Notes under the pieces: model-generated
What the model was told of the DNA's origin: nothing
Database searches by the model: none
Seen by the model: the letters and a program-made list of their open reading frames with translations, nothing else
Program-made: the position numbers and the translations under genes
From: Phocoena phocoena
Lineage: Eukaryota; Chordata; Mammalia; Artiodactyla; Phocoenidae
NCBI RefSeq assembly: GCF_963924675.1
Contig: NC_089222.1
Location: 112,855,316 to 112,919,315, forward strand
DNA length: 64,000 bases
Direction of reading: 5' to 3'
Shown: one piece after another, positions 11,271-22,639 of the stretch
How the letters are laid out: each line of letters opens with the position of its first letter
Position numbering within the stretch: position 1 is the first letter of the stretch

Positions 11271-12344
11271 CATGCGATCCAGTACAATGATTCTCTTTGT
11301 GCCTAGTTGTGCACTAAACTCCAAGACAAGTTAAGACATATAAAATATGCTCCCTTTACTTATAGAAAATATGTTTAATTGGAAATGTCAAATATATAGA
11401 AGATAGAGACTAATATAAAGTCATTTTATATTTTAGTACTTTCAATTTACTTAGAAAACACTCAGAAATGTTATTATATTTAATTAATAAAACTACTCTA
11501 ATAAAAATAATTTGAAAATAATTTTACACATTAATGCACTGAGTTTTTAAAGGTAAGCAACTTTATTAATTTCACAAAGGATTTCTAATTAATTTCAAGG
11601 AGTTTTATTTTTCTCTTCTAGAGAGGCTATAATCCTAGAGGGTTAATTTGTACTAGACTTTTGCTTTAATAGAAATGATCTAAGACTATACATATGTATT
11701 TTTTCATTTTCTAGGATTAGAATTCTACAATCTCCATGATAGCTTGCCTGAGTAATTAATTACCATATGGTTAAATACTTTTTTTCTTCCTTATGTCTAA
11801 TTAGTAGTGTTGCAGCAACTTATGATGATTTTTTTCCTTGTTGTGACCTTTATAAATTTAGAAAAACATGGTCAGCATGATTTGTATAATCAAGCTTAGT
11901 ACACTTGAAAACAGGTATCAATTATCCCCTTAACCTTCTTTTTTCCTAATCTAAATATATATAAATGACTGTTCAATACTTTTTCTATAGAACCACTTTT
12001 TAAAAAATATCTTGATAACTTTCTTACTCCTTACTCCTGTTGAAGTGGAGAAAGCATTACTGAGATGAATACAAAATGTATTAGAAACATTTGTGTTTCT
12101 AATATGTTAGAAAACTTATCCAGAGAAAACTTTATATCACATTTCTTTCTACAATATATAAATTTTAGGAAAATGTTTAGAAGCAAACAAAAATCTGACT
12201 AATATCCACTAAGTGTCTACTATGCTGAAGACACTATCTTGTGTCATGAGACTGCAAGTAAGTTTTAGATGCACTCTTGCTTTTAAAGTATTAGTATTTT
12301 GATTATGGTGACATGGCAGAGAGAATTAAAAAGTAATTAAAAAT
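11271..12344. other. No recognised feature
   Basis: AT-rich spacer without supported gene or assignable repeat. Confidence 0.45.
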
Positions 12345-12594
12345 ATAAAAATAACATACAGGGCTTCACTGGTGGCGCAGTGGTTGAGAGTCCGCCTGCC
12401 GATGCAGGGGACACGGGTTCGTGCCCCGGTCCGGGAAGATCCCACATGCCGCGGAGTGGCTGGGCGCGTGAGTCATGGCCGCTGAGCCTGCGCATCCGGA
12501 GCCTGTGCTCCACAAAGGGAGAGGCCACAACAGTGAGAGGCCCGCGTACCACAAAAAAAAATAAAAAATAAAAATAAAATAAAAATAACATACA
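12345..12594 (+). mobile_element. CHR-type SINE (short form), young
   Basis: GGGCTTCACTGGTGG head at 12361, A-box-like TGGCGCAGTGG, B-box-like GGTTCGTGCCCC, body keeping many CpGs, then an A-rich tail of AAAAT units (12552-12578). A perfect 16-bp duplication ATAAAAATAACATACA lies at 12345-12360 and 12579-12594. CpG retention and the intact duplication indicate recent L1-driven insertion. Confidence 0.95.
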
Positions 12595-12595
12595 A

Positions 12596-12655
12596 AGATA
12601 GAAAGGAATGAAAGGAAAGAGAGAGGGAAGGAAGGAGTAAGGGGAGAAAAAAAGC
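12596..12655. repeat. Purine-rich GAAA/GGAA tract
   Basis: Low-complexity G/A stretch just downstream of the SINE tail. Confidence 0.75.
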
Positions 12656-12774
12656 TACCAAGACACTGTAAATTTCATGCCAAATCAATGACCTTGGTAG
12701 AAGAGTTAAAGCAGTTAAGAATTTTCATACAGGGAGAATATTAAAATTTTTGTTTGTTTTGTTTTAGATTATTT

Positions 12775-13245
12775 ATTTGTAAAGCTTTATTTTTTTTGGG
12801 GGGGCAGTTTTAAGTTCACACCAAAATTAAGGGGAGAGTGCAGAGATGTTCCATACACTCCCTGCATAGCCTTTGCCATTATCAACATCCCTTGCCAGAA
12901 TGATGACATTTGAAAAAATTGCTGAACTGACATTGACAAATCATAATCACCCAAAGTCCATAGTTTACATCAGCATTCACTCCTGTCATACAATCAGTGA
13001 GTTTGGACAAATTTGCAATATGTGCCATCATTATTGTATCATAGGGGATATTTTCACTGCCATAAAAATCCTCTGTACTCCACCTGTTCAACCCTCCTCT
13101 GCACCTCAGCCCCTGGCACGTACTAATCTTTTTACTGTCCCCATAGTTTTGCTTTTTCCAGAATGTCACATTTTTACAATCATACTGTATGTAACCTTTT
13201 CCTCTTGGTCTTTGGCTCCTTTTTTGGAAAAAGGTATTTTATTCA
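12775..13245 (-). mobile_element. L1M-type 3' UTR, antisense
   Basis: Minus-strand old L1 3' UTR: an AT-rich head, then GGCAGTTTTAAGTTCACA, TTATCAACATCCC, CACCCAAAGTCCATAGTTTA and CCATAGTTTTGCTTTTTCCAG motifs in the order typical of mammalian L1M elements. A 150-codon frame (12873-13325) crosses it and runs into the next repeat, so it is not a gene. Confidence 0.75.
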
Positions 13246-13249
13246 ACTA

Positions 13250-13570
13250 TGTATTTTTCTACTTACTTAAGATTCATCTGTTCAGTGAAGCTTTCTTAAC
13301 TAAAGTCTCTCTGACCTCTTGCTAATGCCACCTTCCTTCCTTTCCCCACTGTGTGCCACCCACATTAGCCTTCCTCTCATTTAGACACACAAAATTTATT
13401 CCGTCCTTAACTCTGCATATGCCCTCACCCATGTCTAGAATCCATCTGGTCCAGATTCTCGTATCGTTGATCTCTCTTGTCATCCAAATTTCTGCTTAGA
13501 CTTCATCTCCTCAGGATACTTTCCCTGACCTTTCTGTCTAATTTTTTCTGCCTTATTCCTATCACCATTA
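13250..13570 (+). mobile_element. Ancient L2 fragments, sense
   Basis: Two short copies of the sense L2 3' region: around 13283 (GAAGCTTTCTTAACTAAAG) and around 13490-13560 (TTTCTGCTTAGACTTCATCTCCTCAGGATACTTTCCC-type signature, recognised as the L2 CACCTCCTCAGAGAGGCC region). Confidence 0.55.
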
Positions 13571-13599
13571 TTTTTTTTATTATTTTCTGAATGAACAAA

Positions 13600-14040
13600 A
13601 AGAAAGCCACAGTACTATTTTTTAAATTTTATTTTTAAACAAGCTAGAACTGACTTACAGTAAAATTGACTTTTTTCTTTTCTTGTACATTCTATGGACT
13701 TTAATACGTGCTTGGATATGTGTACAGACAACTATAATCAAGCTAGCAAACTATTCCAAAATACTCCCTCGTGCTACTATTCCTTTATAGTCACACTCTC
13801 CACCCACTCCAGACCAGGGACATTCACTGATTTGCTCTCCATCACTATAGTTTGATATCTACAAGAATTTCATATAATGGAATCAAATAGTATGTAATGT
13901 TTTGAGGCTGGTTTCTTTCCTCGGCCTTTGAGATTCATCCAAATTTTTATTTATATCAGTACATTCCTTTTTATTCATGAGTAGTGTTCCATTGCATAGC
14001 TATTCCACTGGTTGAATATTATTTATCTTCTGAAGATGTG
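13600..14040 (-). mobile_element. L1M-type 3' UTR, antisense (second copy)
   Basis: A second old L1 3' UTR on the minus strand: AACTGACTTACAGTAAAATTGAC, TGTACAGACAACTATAATCA, TTTCATATAATGGAATCA and AGTGTTCCATTGCATAGC motifs. More diverged than the copy at 12775 and probably a different subfamily. Confidence 0.7.
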
Positions 14041-14866
14041 ATTTCATTCAAGCTGATATTACAGTAGTACATCATTATACTGCATAGTAAGAGCATTGTT
14101 GTAAAGAATATTAAATAAGCGACACTCAGCAAAAACAAGACAAATAAGGCAAGACCAGAATTTGGAGTTTAGAAGAGTTAATCCTAAATTGAAGTTAGAG
14201 AAGGCCAGGAAATTGATAATATTTAGGATAGTCTTACAGGAATGTGTGACTTTACTTCCAATAGCAATTATTAGAAGACTTATAAGTGTATTAAATGTAG
14301 AATGGGTATGCAAGTGTTAAGGAGACTGATAGTTTGTGTATCCCCATGACAATTAATAGAGACTAGATACAAGGGACTTTCTAGTCTTGCATCTCCAGTA
14401 CCTCTTATAGCAGAGAAAGAAGTTTAGGAAAAGGGAAAAGGGATTTATTGGGAGATTGGAAACTTGGTATGAAAGTGGAAGGAATAAGAACCCAGGGATT
14501 TGGTGCAGGGTTCCAGTTACTGGGACTTGGTTACTACAGTCAGGATGGAATCTGTACCAAGGCTAGTTTAATGTTGATTCAATGAATCACAGTCCTGAAG
14601 ATACTATATTCCCAGCGAGTCAAGTTCAAATTGGTCACTTAGACTAAGAATAAAGCTTAACTTATAGCTGGTATTGACTTCAATGGATGAATAAAATTAC
14701 CAACAAGAAAAACATTAAATAAAGAAGCACAGGGCGGTAGAACAAAATCAATCTTTGGAATCCAATAGTAATGTGTGTGTCAGAGCATACATGTGAATGA
14801 TCAACTATAAGTTATTTATATTGTCTCTGAATCTCAGTGTCTTCATTCATAAAAATTGGGTTAAGA
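14041..14866. other. No recognised feature
   Basis: No supported gene; the 84-codon frame at 14059 on the minus strand lacks any domain. Confidence 0.45.
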
Positions 14867-15032
14867 ATAGATGTAGGGGCTTCCCTGGTGGTGCAGTGGT
14901 TGGGAGTCCACCTGCCGATGCAGGGGACACAGGTTCGTGCCCCGGTCTGGGAGGATCCCACGTGCCGCGGAGCGGCTGGGCCCGTGGGCCATGGCCGCTG
15001 AGCCTGTGCGTTCAGAGCCTGATAGATGTAGG
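14867..15032 (+). mobile_element. 3'-truncated, tail-less CHR SINE
   Basis: Starts with the normal GGGCTTCCCTGGTGG head at 14878 and follows the short CHR consensus for about 144 bp, then stops at ...CAGAGCCTG (15021) without the last third and without any A-tail. An 11-bp direct repeat ATAGATGTAGG at 14867-14877 and 15022-15032 touches both ends, so the truncated copy is what was inserted. Most CpGs are retained, so it is fairly young. Confidence 0.88.
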
Positions 15033-15934
15033 CCAGAGACCTTTCAAGACAAACAATATACTTAATCTATCTTAACAAAATAACAATAAAACAGTGATTA
15101 TGAGTGGGTGGGGGAGATGAAAATAACCTAGTAAATCATTTGGAGAAGGGAAAGGTATGAAACTCCTTATTATCAAGAAAAGGGAAAACCCTTGTGCTAT
15201 CAATTGAAATGCTCCTCCTTATTCTTTCTACTGTCTAACCATTAAAATTGTAGTATACACTTAAGATTTAGATATGTCAGTACAAAAGCAATGCAGAAAA
15301 ACAAGCTTACCAAATTATGCAATTTTCCTATATTTTCTCTCCCTTTGCATTAAAAATGGAAACAACTAGTTATATGGTGTGACTCTGGACTGAGAATGAT
15401 TTCTAAAAATAAATATTTTAAAATTAAAAGCATAACTAAAGAACAGAACACATCCAACAGTAGTTGAAGAAATTGTACTTTCGTAAAGCACAAAATACTT
15501 CATAAGTCACGCCTCCACTACACCACAATACAATAAGTTTCCAAAAAAATTACTTTCACACATGGGCAAATCAAAGAAGCTTGCTGGAATGCATTTTAAA
15601 ACTCTATTTCAAGATAATATGAAAAAAATGGAGCACTTCACTGCTTTTTCAGGAAAAATTTTCCATAGTACCTTTTTTTTTTTTTAAAACAGTAATCTCT
15701 AATCAGTAATAAAGTGTCTGTGATTAAACTCCACATTTTGTTATAAAACAGTGACACTTCACAAAAATCTATAAATCCCCTTTTCATTTTCACTTTGTCA
15801 GAAGACATGCATAGAAGTGTTTGGAGTGTGTGTGTCTGTGTGTGTGCACAAGTGAAAGCATGCGTGAGAAAGAGGAAGGAAGCAGGGAGCTAAAGAGAAA
15901 AGCAGAAGGTGAGCAAGCTCAGAGAGAAGGAGCT
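15033..15934. other. No recognised gene; imperfect TG run
   Basis: AT-rich spacer. The only clear structure is an imperfect TG repeat at 15825-15848. Confidence 0.45.
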
Positions 15935-16283
15935 AAAAAGAAATAGGTTGGGGACTTCCCTGGTGGTGTAGTGGTTAAGAATCCGCCTGCCAATGCAGGG
16001 GACACGGGTTCAATCCCTGGTCCAGGAAGATCCCACATGCTGCAGAGCAACTAAGCTTGTCATATGCCACAACTTCTGAGCCTGTGTGCCACATCTACTG
16101 AAGCCCACACACCTAGAGCCCGTGCTCTGTAACAAGAGAAGCCACTGCAATTGGAAGCCCACACACGTGCAACAGAGTAGCCTCTGCTCACTGCAACTAG
16201 AGAAAGCCTGCGTGCAGCAGCAAAATACCCAACACAGCCAAAAATAAATAAATACATTTATTTAAAAAAAAGAAATAGGTTGG
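15935..16283 (+). mobile_element. CHR-type SINE (long form)
   Basis: GGACTTCCCTGGTGG head, tRNA-like first part, long body, AAATAAATAAATA tail. The 17-bp duplication AAAAAGAAATAGGTTGG at 15935-15951 and 16267-16283 is perfect. Body has many CpG-to-TpG/CpA changes. Confidence 0.93.
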
Positions 16284-17149
16284 CACAGGACAAAAAGAAA
16301 TACAATTATAAAGAAACATGTTAATCAATTAAGACTTAGGAAACACAATATTAGAAATGAATTCAATACTTTTGATTTTAAGACAATTTGATTAAAATTA
16401 AAATTGTAACTGAAATTGTAGAAATAAAATAACTGATTAATGTATAAATCCTCAGTGATGAATTTTAGAGAAAAATATATTTCAGAGATATAGAATACAA
16501 CTTTATCAATATATTATTTTCAGATTAGTTTACATTGTGAGATGAGTCACATGCCTTCTGTGAAGAAAAATAAAAATATCAATTAGACAAAGTAAAACAT
16601 TTGCAAAGTGAAAGAGGTTAAATTAAAGACCACAGTATTAGGTCACATATCTCCTACTTCACAGTAAAACACTCATGGAGACACAGAAAACTATGCAAGT
16701 CCATAAGTATAGTACAATTTGACTATGTAAATTTTGCCTAACATAATTCAATATAAGCACTCATTTTTTTATGTAATCAATTTTTAAGTGCTACTAATTA
16801 AAATGATATGGTTTAAAATTGGGAGAAGAAGAGAAAAAGAAAACTACCCAAGCTTCAGCATACCACTATTCCACTTCATAAGATTTATTGAACGTGAAAA
16901 AAAGACAGATATTTTATTCTTGCTTGATGAATTCTTTAACTCAAAGACAAAAGAACCATATTATAAAGAGAACACAGCAGCTGTTTTTTTGAATATCTTC
17001 GTTGGTGCTGCTCTGTGTTCAGTGCTATTAAATATAAGAAATTATTCTTTAATATCAATTTATTTTACCTTTTAGCCTCATTCAATACAGTTAACAATTG
17101 CTTCCCTCCTTTCTTGAGTTCCTACATATACATACACAAAATTAACCAA
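16284..17149. other. No recognised feature
   Basis: Very AT-rich. The 95-codon frame at 16788-17075 has no domain and no counterpart I recognise. Confidence 0.45.
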
Positions 17150-17310
17150 TCTTTATCTCCTTCTGCTCCTCTTTCAATATAATCTCAAAATGCTTGGGTG
17201 CCTTAGTATTGGCTCTAGACTCTCACCTCTTCTGTTTCCTCTCTGCCCAGAGGACCTAAGTTCACACTTTGACTCTCACTACCATTTACAAGCCAATTGC
17301 TATGGTATAT
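17150..17310 (+). mobile_element. L2 ORF2 fragment, sense (left part)
   Basis: Parallels the L2 ORF2 region coding for the reverse transcriptase (GGTGCCTTAG...CTCTTCTG...CCATTTACA order). The L2 continues at 17690 after an interruption. Confidence 0.6.
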
Positions 17311-17690
17311 GCCAGGTGTCTATTGCAATAATGCTGCAGAAAAGTCAACCACAAAACTCTCTAGGCATTTATTTCTCCCATGAGTGTGCAATTAACTGCA
17401 ATTCTCCTGGGATCAGTTAGATTCATGTCCAATCTGCATTGTGCAGGCTTGCTTCATATGTCTTTTCATTCTCCTTGATCTGACAGCTGCTACGGGTATT
17501 GTCCTGTGTTGGAAGATGGCCAAAGTGCAAGGTGACAAACTCAGCCAGGCAAGAATCCACTTATATCATCTTTCTTAATGTTCCATTGGTTACAGCAAGG
17601 CATACTGACCAAGTCCAAATCACTGTATTAGGGGTGCTTAATTCATCTACTGTACTAGGTTACATGGAAGAAGAAAGGAGTGAAGAATGA
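17311..17690 (-). mobile_element. MaLR-like LTR fragment, inserted in L2
   Basis: Begins with a CTATTGCAATAATGCTG-type head and continues like the antisense of a MaLR (MLT1-like) LTR, including TTCCATTGGTTACAGCAAGGCA. It separates two collinear L2 segments, so it landed inside the L2. Confidence 0.45.
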
Positions 17691-18110
17691 CAGCAATCTC
17701 TTATACCAGGACTCCCAAATTTATATCTCTACCCCTTTTAGTGAAATCAAAACTCAAATAACTACTGTGCTGTGGAATAGGCATCTGAAATAAATGACAA
17801 AAATCAAATTCCATCTCCACCTAACCCTTAACTTATTATCTGTTTGTAATTGCACCACCATGAGCCCAAAGGTTACAATTCCCTTCTCCTTTTTTCCCCT
17901 CGATTTCAGGAATAATTCCTATGTGCTTTATCTCAAACATATTCAGAAATATCTCCAAATCTCCTCATCTATATTATTACCAACATAGTCCAAATCAACA
18001 CCATTTCTTTTCAAGACTACTCTACTCTGAAATCTCTCCAAAGTAGTTTCCCAGCATCTTAATCTCTTAACTGTGATATATTCTTCTCATACTAGGCAAG
18101 TTGAACTTTT
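17691..18110 (+). mobile_element. L2 ORF2 fragment, sense (right part)
   Basis: Contains ACTCCCAAATTTATATCTC followed by a region like the L2 sequence after the reverse transcriptase motifs. It continues the L2 that starts at 17150. Confidence 0.65.
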
Positions 18111-18114
18111 TTAA

Positions 18115-19045
18115 GGCAATATCCAACCAACAAATAAGTATTGATTATCTATTACATTTCTAAGAGATGCCTTAGGTTGTGACTACACAGCAGTAAACAA
18201 AACAAGGACCTTGATTTCAATAAGTTTATATTGTATTGGAGGGAGATATTACAGAAAAATATATAATATGTTGGCTGGAGTTAAGAGCTCTGAAGAAAAA
18301 TAAAGCCAAGGAAGGGAATACAGAGTGATGGTGAAGGCATGGAGGCTGGAGTTAGCAAAAAATAAGTAAGTCTCAGATATAGTGATCTTGATCAGCTAGC
18401 TACACGAAGGAATGAAGAAATGAGCCATGTGGATACCTGGGAAAAGATGCTACCAAGCGGAGAGAACAATGCAAAGCTTTAAGGAAGGCACATGCTTGTG
18501 ATGTAGCTGCAGGAAGAGTGTAGCAGGAGCAGAGTGACAAAGGAGGAATCTAGAAGATGATGAGGGCGGAGGAGCCCACAGGCCTAGATCAGGCAAGATT
18601 GTGTTGACAGTGGTTAAGTCTTTTACATTTTATCTGAAGCTTCCAGTGAAAGCATTGGAAGATCTTTTGCTAAGCCATCACTGGATTTAATTTATGTTTT
18701 TAAAGGATCGCTGTGACTGCAAGGATGAGGAAGATTATTGAAGAGGCTTTTGCAATAGCCTTGATTAAATTGATAGTGACCTGCTTGAGCATAATGACAG
18801 AGGTGGAGGAAAAAAGAGGTGAATTTTTTTATACATATTTGAAATGCGATGGGGAAGACTTCAAGAAATAGAATATTTTGGGAGGTGTAGGTAAACATGG
18901 AGGTTGTCAAGTATTTGGGAACTATTAAGTTTGAGATGTCTCATAGGCCTCGAAGTGGAAAATTTGACTACAGATTTGTATTTGTGAGTCTCAACTTCAG
19001 GAAATCAAGTGAACTGGAAATGAGAATTGAGTAGTTTACAAAATA
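18115..19045 (-). mobile_element. L2, antisense, long and well recognisable
   Basis: The best L2 in the window. In order from its 3' end: CAACAAATAAGTATTGATTATC, CACAGCAGTAAACAAAACAAGG, GCTCTGAAGAAAAATAAAGC, GAGCCATGTGGATACCTGGG, AGAACAATGCAAAGC, GGATCGCTGTGACTGC, TGAGATGTCTCATAGGCCTCG. This strand is antisense to the L2 reverse transcriptase frame. No frame survives. Confidence 0.7.
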
Positions 19046-19054
19046 AATATGTAT

Positions 19055-19605
19055 TTAAAGCCACTGCCTCAGTCTGTGTCCTTCCTCTGCTAAAATCCTT
19101 TAATGTCTTTTGGTGGAGCTGAGAATCAAGTCTATAATCCTACTATATCCTACCCCAGGGTTCTAGCTAATCTCTTCCTGTGAAATTCCATCAGAATTTT
19201 CCTTATAGCAACTCTCTGTCTCATTCATTGTATCTGAGCCACATGTAGTTTTCTGTTTTCAAACACTTTAAACACATTCCTGCCTTAGGGATTTTGCACA
19301 TGTGATTCTTTGTGCCTGGAATAGCAAATACATGCTTGACTCTAATCTGTCTAATGTTGCAGGTCATAATTCATTAGTTACTATGTCAGAGAAATTGTCT
19401 TTGGTCCTTCACTAAGCTTTTTAATTTTCTTTTAGAGAAATTGACTTTTGCAATTTGACTTTGGCATGTTTATTTATATCTTTAGTTTGATAAATCTCCC
19501 ATTCACACAAAATCCTCTCATAGATATTATCTTAAGAGCAATGATATTTTTGTCTTGTTCATTTTATACAAGTCTTTAAAGCAATGTACTCAACACACCT
19601 GATGA
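19055..19605 (+). mobile_element. L2 3' region, sense
   Basis: Carries TTTGCACATGTGATTCTTTG and GTGCCTGGAATAGC, the L2 sense region, then a 3' end like TTTTTGTCTTGTTCATTTTAT and an A-run at 19603-19615. Together with 17150-18110 (+) and 18115-19045 (-) it makes a three-part L2 patchwork. Confidence 0.55.
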
Positions 19606-19829
19606 AAAAAAAAAAATGAGATGAGCAAAGTAGTGTACCACTCATTTTCTTCCCTGGTTTTGATCTCCATCTTTCTATATCTAGAACCAGCACATTTCAG
19701 GAGATAGCTGGACAGGGAGTTGGTACCTAGAAAATTGCTTTTGGTATTCATACAAGTAAATTATATATGTTTTTAGGACCAGCAAGTACTTTTCCTGTAA
19801 AAGCACATGTTGTTTTTTATTCTTTTCTT

Positions 19830-19945
19830 TTTTTGCTTCAGTTTTATTGAGATATAATTGACATATAACATTGAATAAGTTTAAGATGTACAACATAATG
19901 ATTTATGTGTATATTTGTGAAATGATCACATTTTAGTGTATCATG
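19830..19945 (-). mobile_element. L1M 3' end, antisense
   Basis: TTTTATTGAGATATAATTGACATATAACATT and GTACAACATAATGATTTATG are the antisense of the extreme 3' end of mammalian L1MA/L1MB-type elements. Confidence 0.7.
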
Positions 19946-20259
19946 AACTGTAACAATGTAAGTATTAAAATACCAAAAGGTTGGATTAAAGAATACAATT
20001 CCCTGAATAGAACAGAGGCAAAAAAAAATTTAGGAAAAAGAAAAAAGAAAATCTACAAATAGGGATTTGGACTACAAGCTATGCTTTCATTTTGTGAAAC
20101 TGGTATGTCAACAACCCAAAATTCATGCAGATCAAACGAGAGACCTAGAACTATCCATTAATGATTTGCAAAAAAAAAGCTTCTCATCTATTACACTCTC
20201 ATTTTAGTAAATGATCAACAAGGGGTTGTTGAATCCAAAAATTTTACTACCTCTGAAAT

Positions 20260-20720
20260 TTGTTGTCACTAGAGAACTCTGACTAATGCACTCCCTTAAT
20301 CTCATCTCAGGTGGTCTGTCTCCTAATCTTGATGATCTTCTCTTGTCCCCTTAATCTTGGCTCAGGTGGTTTCTTGGCTTCTCCTCCCTTGATTAGCAAC
20401 TGATTTAATCTGCCCTTTGGAACTCAGGGAATGTCATGGAGGCTGAGGTCTTGCCTACAAGAAACTGGGGACATAAGGGCCTCTGTGCCCAGGAGCCCCA
20501 CATGGCCTCACTGAGTTTCATTGTCAGGCCTGTTTGTTCAATTCAGGCTCTCAAGGGGTTGGAGGATGCCCACTCACATTGGAGAGAGCAATCTACTTTA
20601 CTCAGTCTATAGATTCAAATGCTAATTTCATCCAGAAACACACTTACAGATACACCCTGAAATAATGTTTAACTAAATATCTAAGCACCATGTGGCCTAT
20701 CATAAAATTAACCATCACAG
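20260..20720. mobile_element. LTR-retroelement-derived segment
   Basis: Composite of LTR-like pieces. 20262-20292 resembles an LTR 3' end (AGAGAACTCTGACTAATGC). 20420-20515 has a diverged paralogue at 23128-23236. 20536-20720 carries TCAAATGCTAATTTCATCC and ends in TAAAATTAACCATCACA, the complement of a TGTGATGGTTAATTTTA LTR start. No gag, pol or env frame is present. Confidence 0.5.
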
Positions 20721-20775
20721 AACAAAATGTTGAAATATTTAAGGATGAAGTTATATATTATGTGGTATTTGTTTC

Positions 20776-21015
20776 AAAATAATATGTGATGGGGGCTTCC
20801 CTGGTGGCGCAGTGGTTGAGAGTCTGCCTGCCAATGCAGGGGACACGGGTTTGTGCCCCGGTCTGGGAGGATCCCACATGCCGCGGAGCGGCTGGGTCCG
20901 TGAGCCATGGCCGCTGGGCCTGCGCGTCCGGAGCCTGTGCTCCGCAACAGGAGAGGCCACAACAGTGAGAGCCCCGCCTACCGCAAAAAAAAAAAAAAAA
21001 AATAATATGTGATGG
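20776..21015 (+). mobile_element. CHR-type SINE (short form), young
   Basis: Near-consensus copy: GGGCTTCCCTGGTGGCGCAG head at 20793, B-box-like GGTTTGTGCCCC, body with most CpGs kept, and an A19 tail. The 17-bp duplication AAAATAATATGTGATGG at 20776-20792 and 20999-21015 is perfect. With the SINE at 12361 it is among the youngest here. Confidence 0.95.
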
Positions 21016-21106
21016 ATTAGGAAGGGCCTTGGGTTGATGATTGTTGAGTCTAGGTGACGGCACGGTTGTAGAGTATTGCAAGTAATTTGTTAGTAATGAT
21101 AACTAT

Positions 21107-21600
21107 ATAAGTTTTCTATTATTGCCCAGTAAATTACCATATCTTTACAACTTAAAACAACACCTAATTCTTAGCTCACAGTTCAATAAATCAGAAGTCT
21201 GAGAGGTCTTGGGTGGGTTCTGCTTAGGGTCTCACAAGGCTGAAATCAAGGTGTTGTCTTGATGAGCTCTTATTTAAAGGCTCTGAGGAAAAATGGCTTC
21301 CAAGTTCATTCAGGCTGTGGCAGAATCTAGTTCCCTGTAAGTATGAATTCTCTGTTTTCTTGCTGATAGCCAGCCAAGCATCACTCTCAGTTCTTAGAGG
21401 TTGCTTTCATGTCCTTTCCATGTTCAGAGTCAAGAACAGACTATCTCTTTTGTATTAAATCTCTCTAAATTTCTCTTCTGCCACAAAAGAGAAAACTTAT
21501 TGTTTGTAAAAATCTCATGCCTAGATTAGGCTCCCCTGGATAATCTCAGTTTGCTCTAATATGGCACAGTCCCAGGCTTATTAAAGACTGAAAGTCATAG
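21107..21600 (-). mobile_element. MLT1-like MaLR LTR, antisense
   Basis: Head TTCTATTATTGCCCAGTAAATTACCATA, then AACTTAAAACAACACC, CTCACAGTTC and TTCTTGCTGATAGCCAG match the antisense of an MLT1-type LTR in order. Edges approximate. Confidence 0.55.
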
Positions 21601-22013
21601 GAGCATCTTATAATTCTGTTTATAAGAATAATCTATAAAATTATGCATATGTATATGAAATATGTATAGTAAATGGTTTCAAAACTATTCTTAATGTAAT
21701 GCTATCATTACTCATGATCCAAAATAAGTTCTTTAGACAAATTGTTTTGAATGGGAGAGGAGTGGGATTTCAGGTGCTATGTAAATTATACTAATTCCAA
21801 TGTAAAACCAGAGTCTCAACATAAATACATACATAAAAGCATACATACACACACAAGTGCATAAATACAAAAGTTTTTTAAAAAAGAAAAGAAAAAGTTT
21901 GGAAACCATTGTTGCATTTCTTTTTAGCTATGAAATTATCCACGCTTAAGTTCTCATAGACTTTGGGGGATAAGGAGCAAAGGTGAGGAGATGTTTATTT
22001 TGTAATTTCATTC

Positions 22014-22243
22014 CTCTAAGTCAGGGGTCAGGAAAATACTACCAGAAAGTCAAATGTGGATTAGAACCTGTTTTTGTACAGACTGAGAGCCAACAATTAT
22101 TTTTATATGTTAAACTATTTGTTAAAATTAAAAAACAAAAAAAAAAAGAAGACTGTGCAAAAGAAACTATATGTGGCCACTAAGCCAAAAATATTTACTA
22201 CCTGATCCTTTCCAGAAAGAGTTTGCTAATCCCTGCTCTAAAC
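22014..22243 (+). mobile_element. hAT-type non-autonomous DNA transposon with 8-bp target repeat
   Basis: Begins CAGGGGTCAGGAAAATA (22022) and ends GTTTGCTAATCCCTG (22235), a decayed pair of terminal inverted repeats of the CAGGGGTCAGCAAAC type. Inside are CTGTTTTTGTA and AGCCAAAAATATTTACTACCTG, typical of this old hAT family. Eight-bp flanks CTCTAAGT (22014-22021) and CTCTAAAC (22236-22243) agree at 6 of 8 positions, as expected for a hAT target duplication after long decay. No transposase frame. Confidence 0.75.
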
Positions 22244-22639
22244 AATAAATTTTTATTTTATTCTTAAAATGCATGTCAATGACAGCCAAAGCAGCTTGAA
22301 CTAGAGCAGTATGACATCTATGGATTTGTAGATGCACTTCAGATCTCAAATGAGTTGACTTTGAGTAAATATAAAGGGAGATTATTCTGGGTGGGCATGA
22401 CCTCATTGGGTGTGGCCTCATAAAATTTTGAGCTCTTCCTGAAGAAGAGATTCAAAGTGTGAAAGAGCCTATGGAGGAGCAGTGTGGCAAGGAACTGCCT
22501 GTGACCTCTAGGAGCTGAGAGTACCAATGAGCAAAAGAATAGGGACCCCCCTCAATCCACAAGGAGTCAAATAACAACCTAGTGATTTTTAAAGAGGACC
22601 CTAATTTCCAGAAATCAATATAGTCCAGCTGACACTGAT

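Noticed and set aside
12361..12551. tRNA gene-like A and B boxes
   Set aside because: They belong to the tRNA-derived head of CHR SINEs; no foldable tRNA cloverleaf is present. The same applies to the other eight copies.
12873..13325. 150-codon plus frame
   Set aside because: It crosses an antisense L1M 3' UTR into L2 sequence and has no domain.
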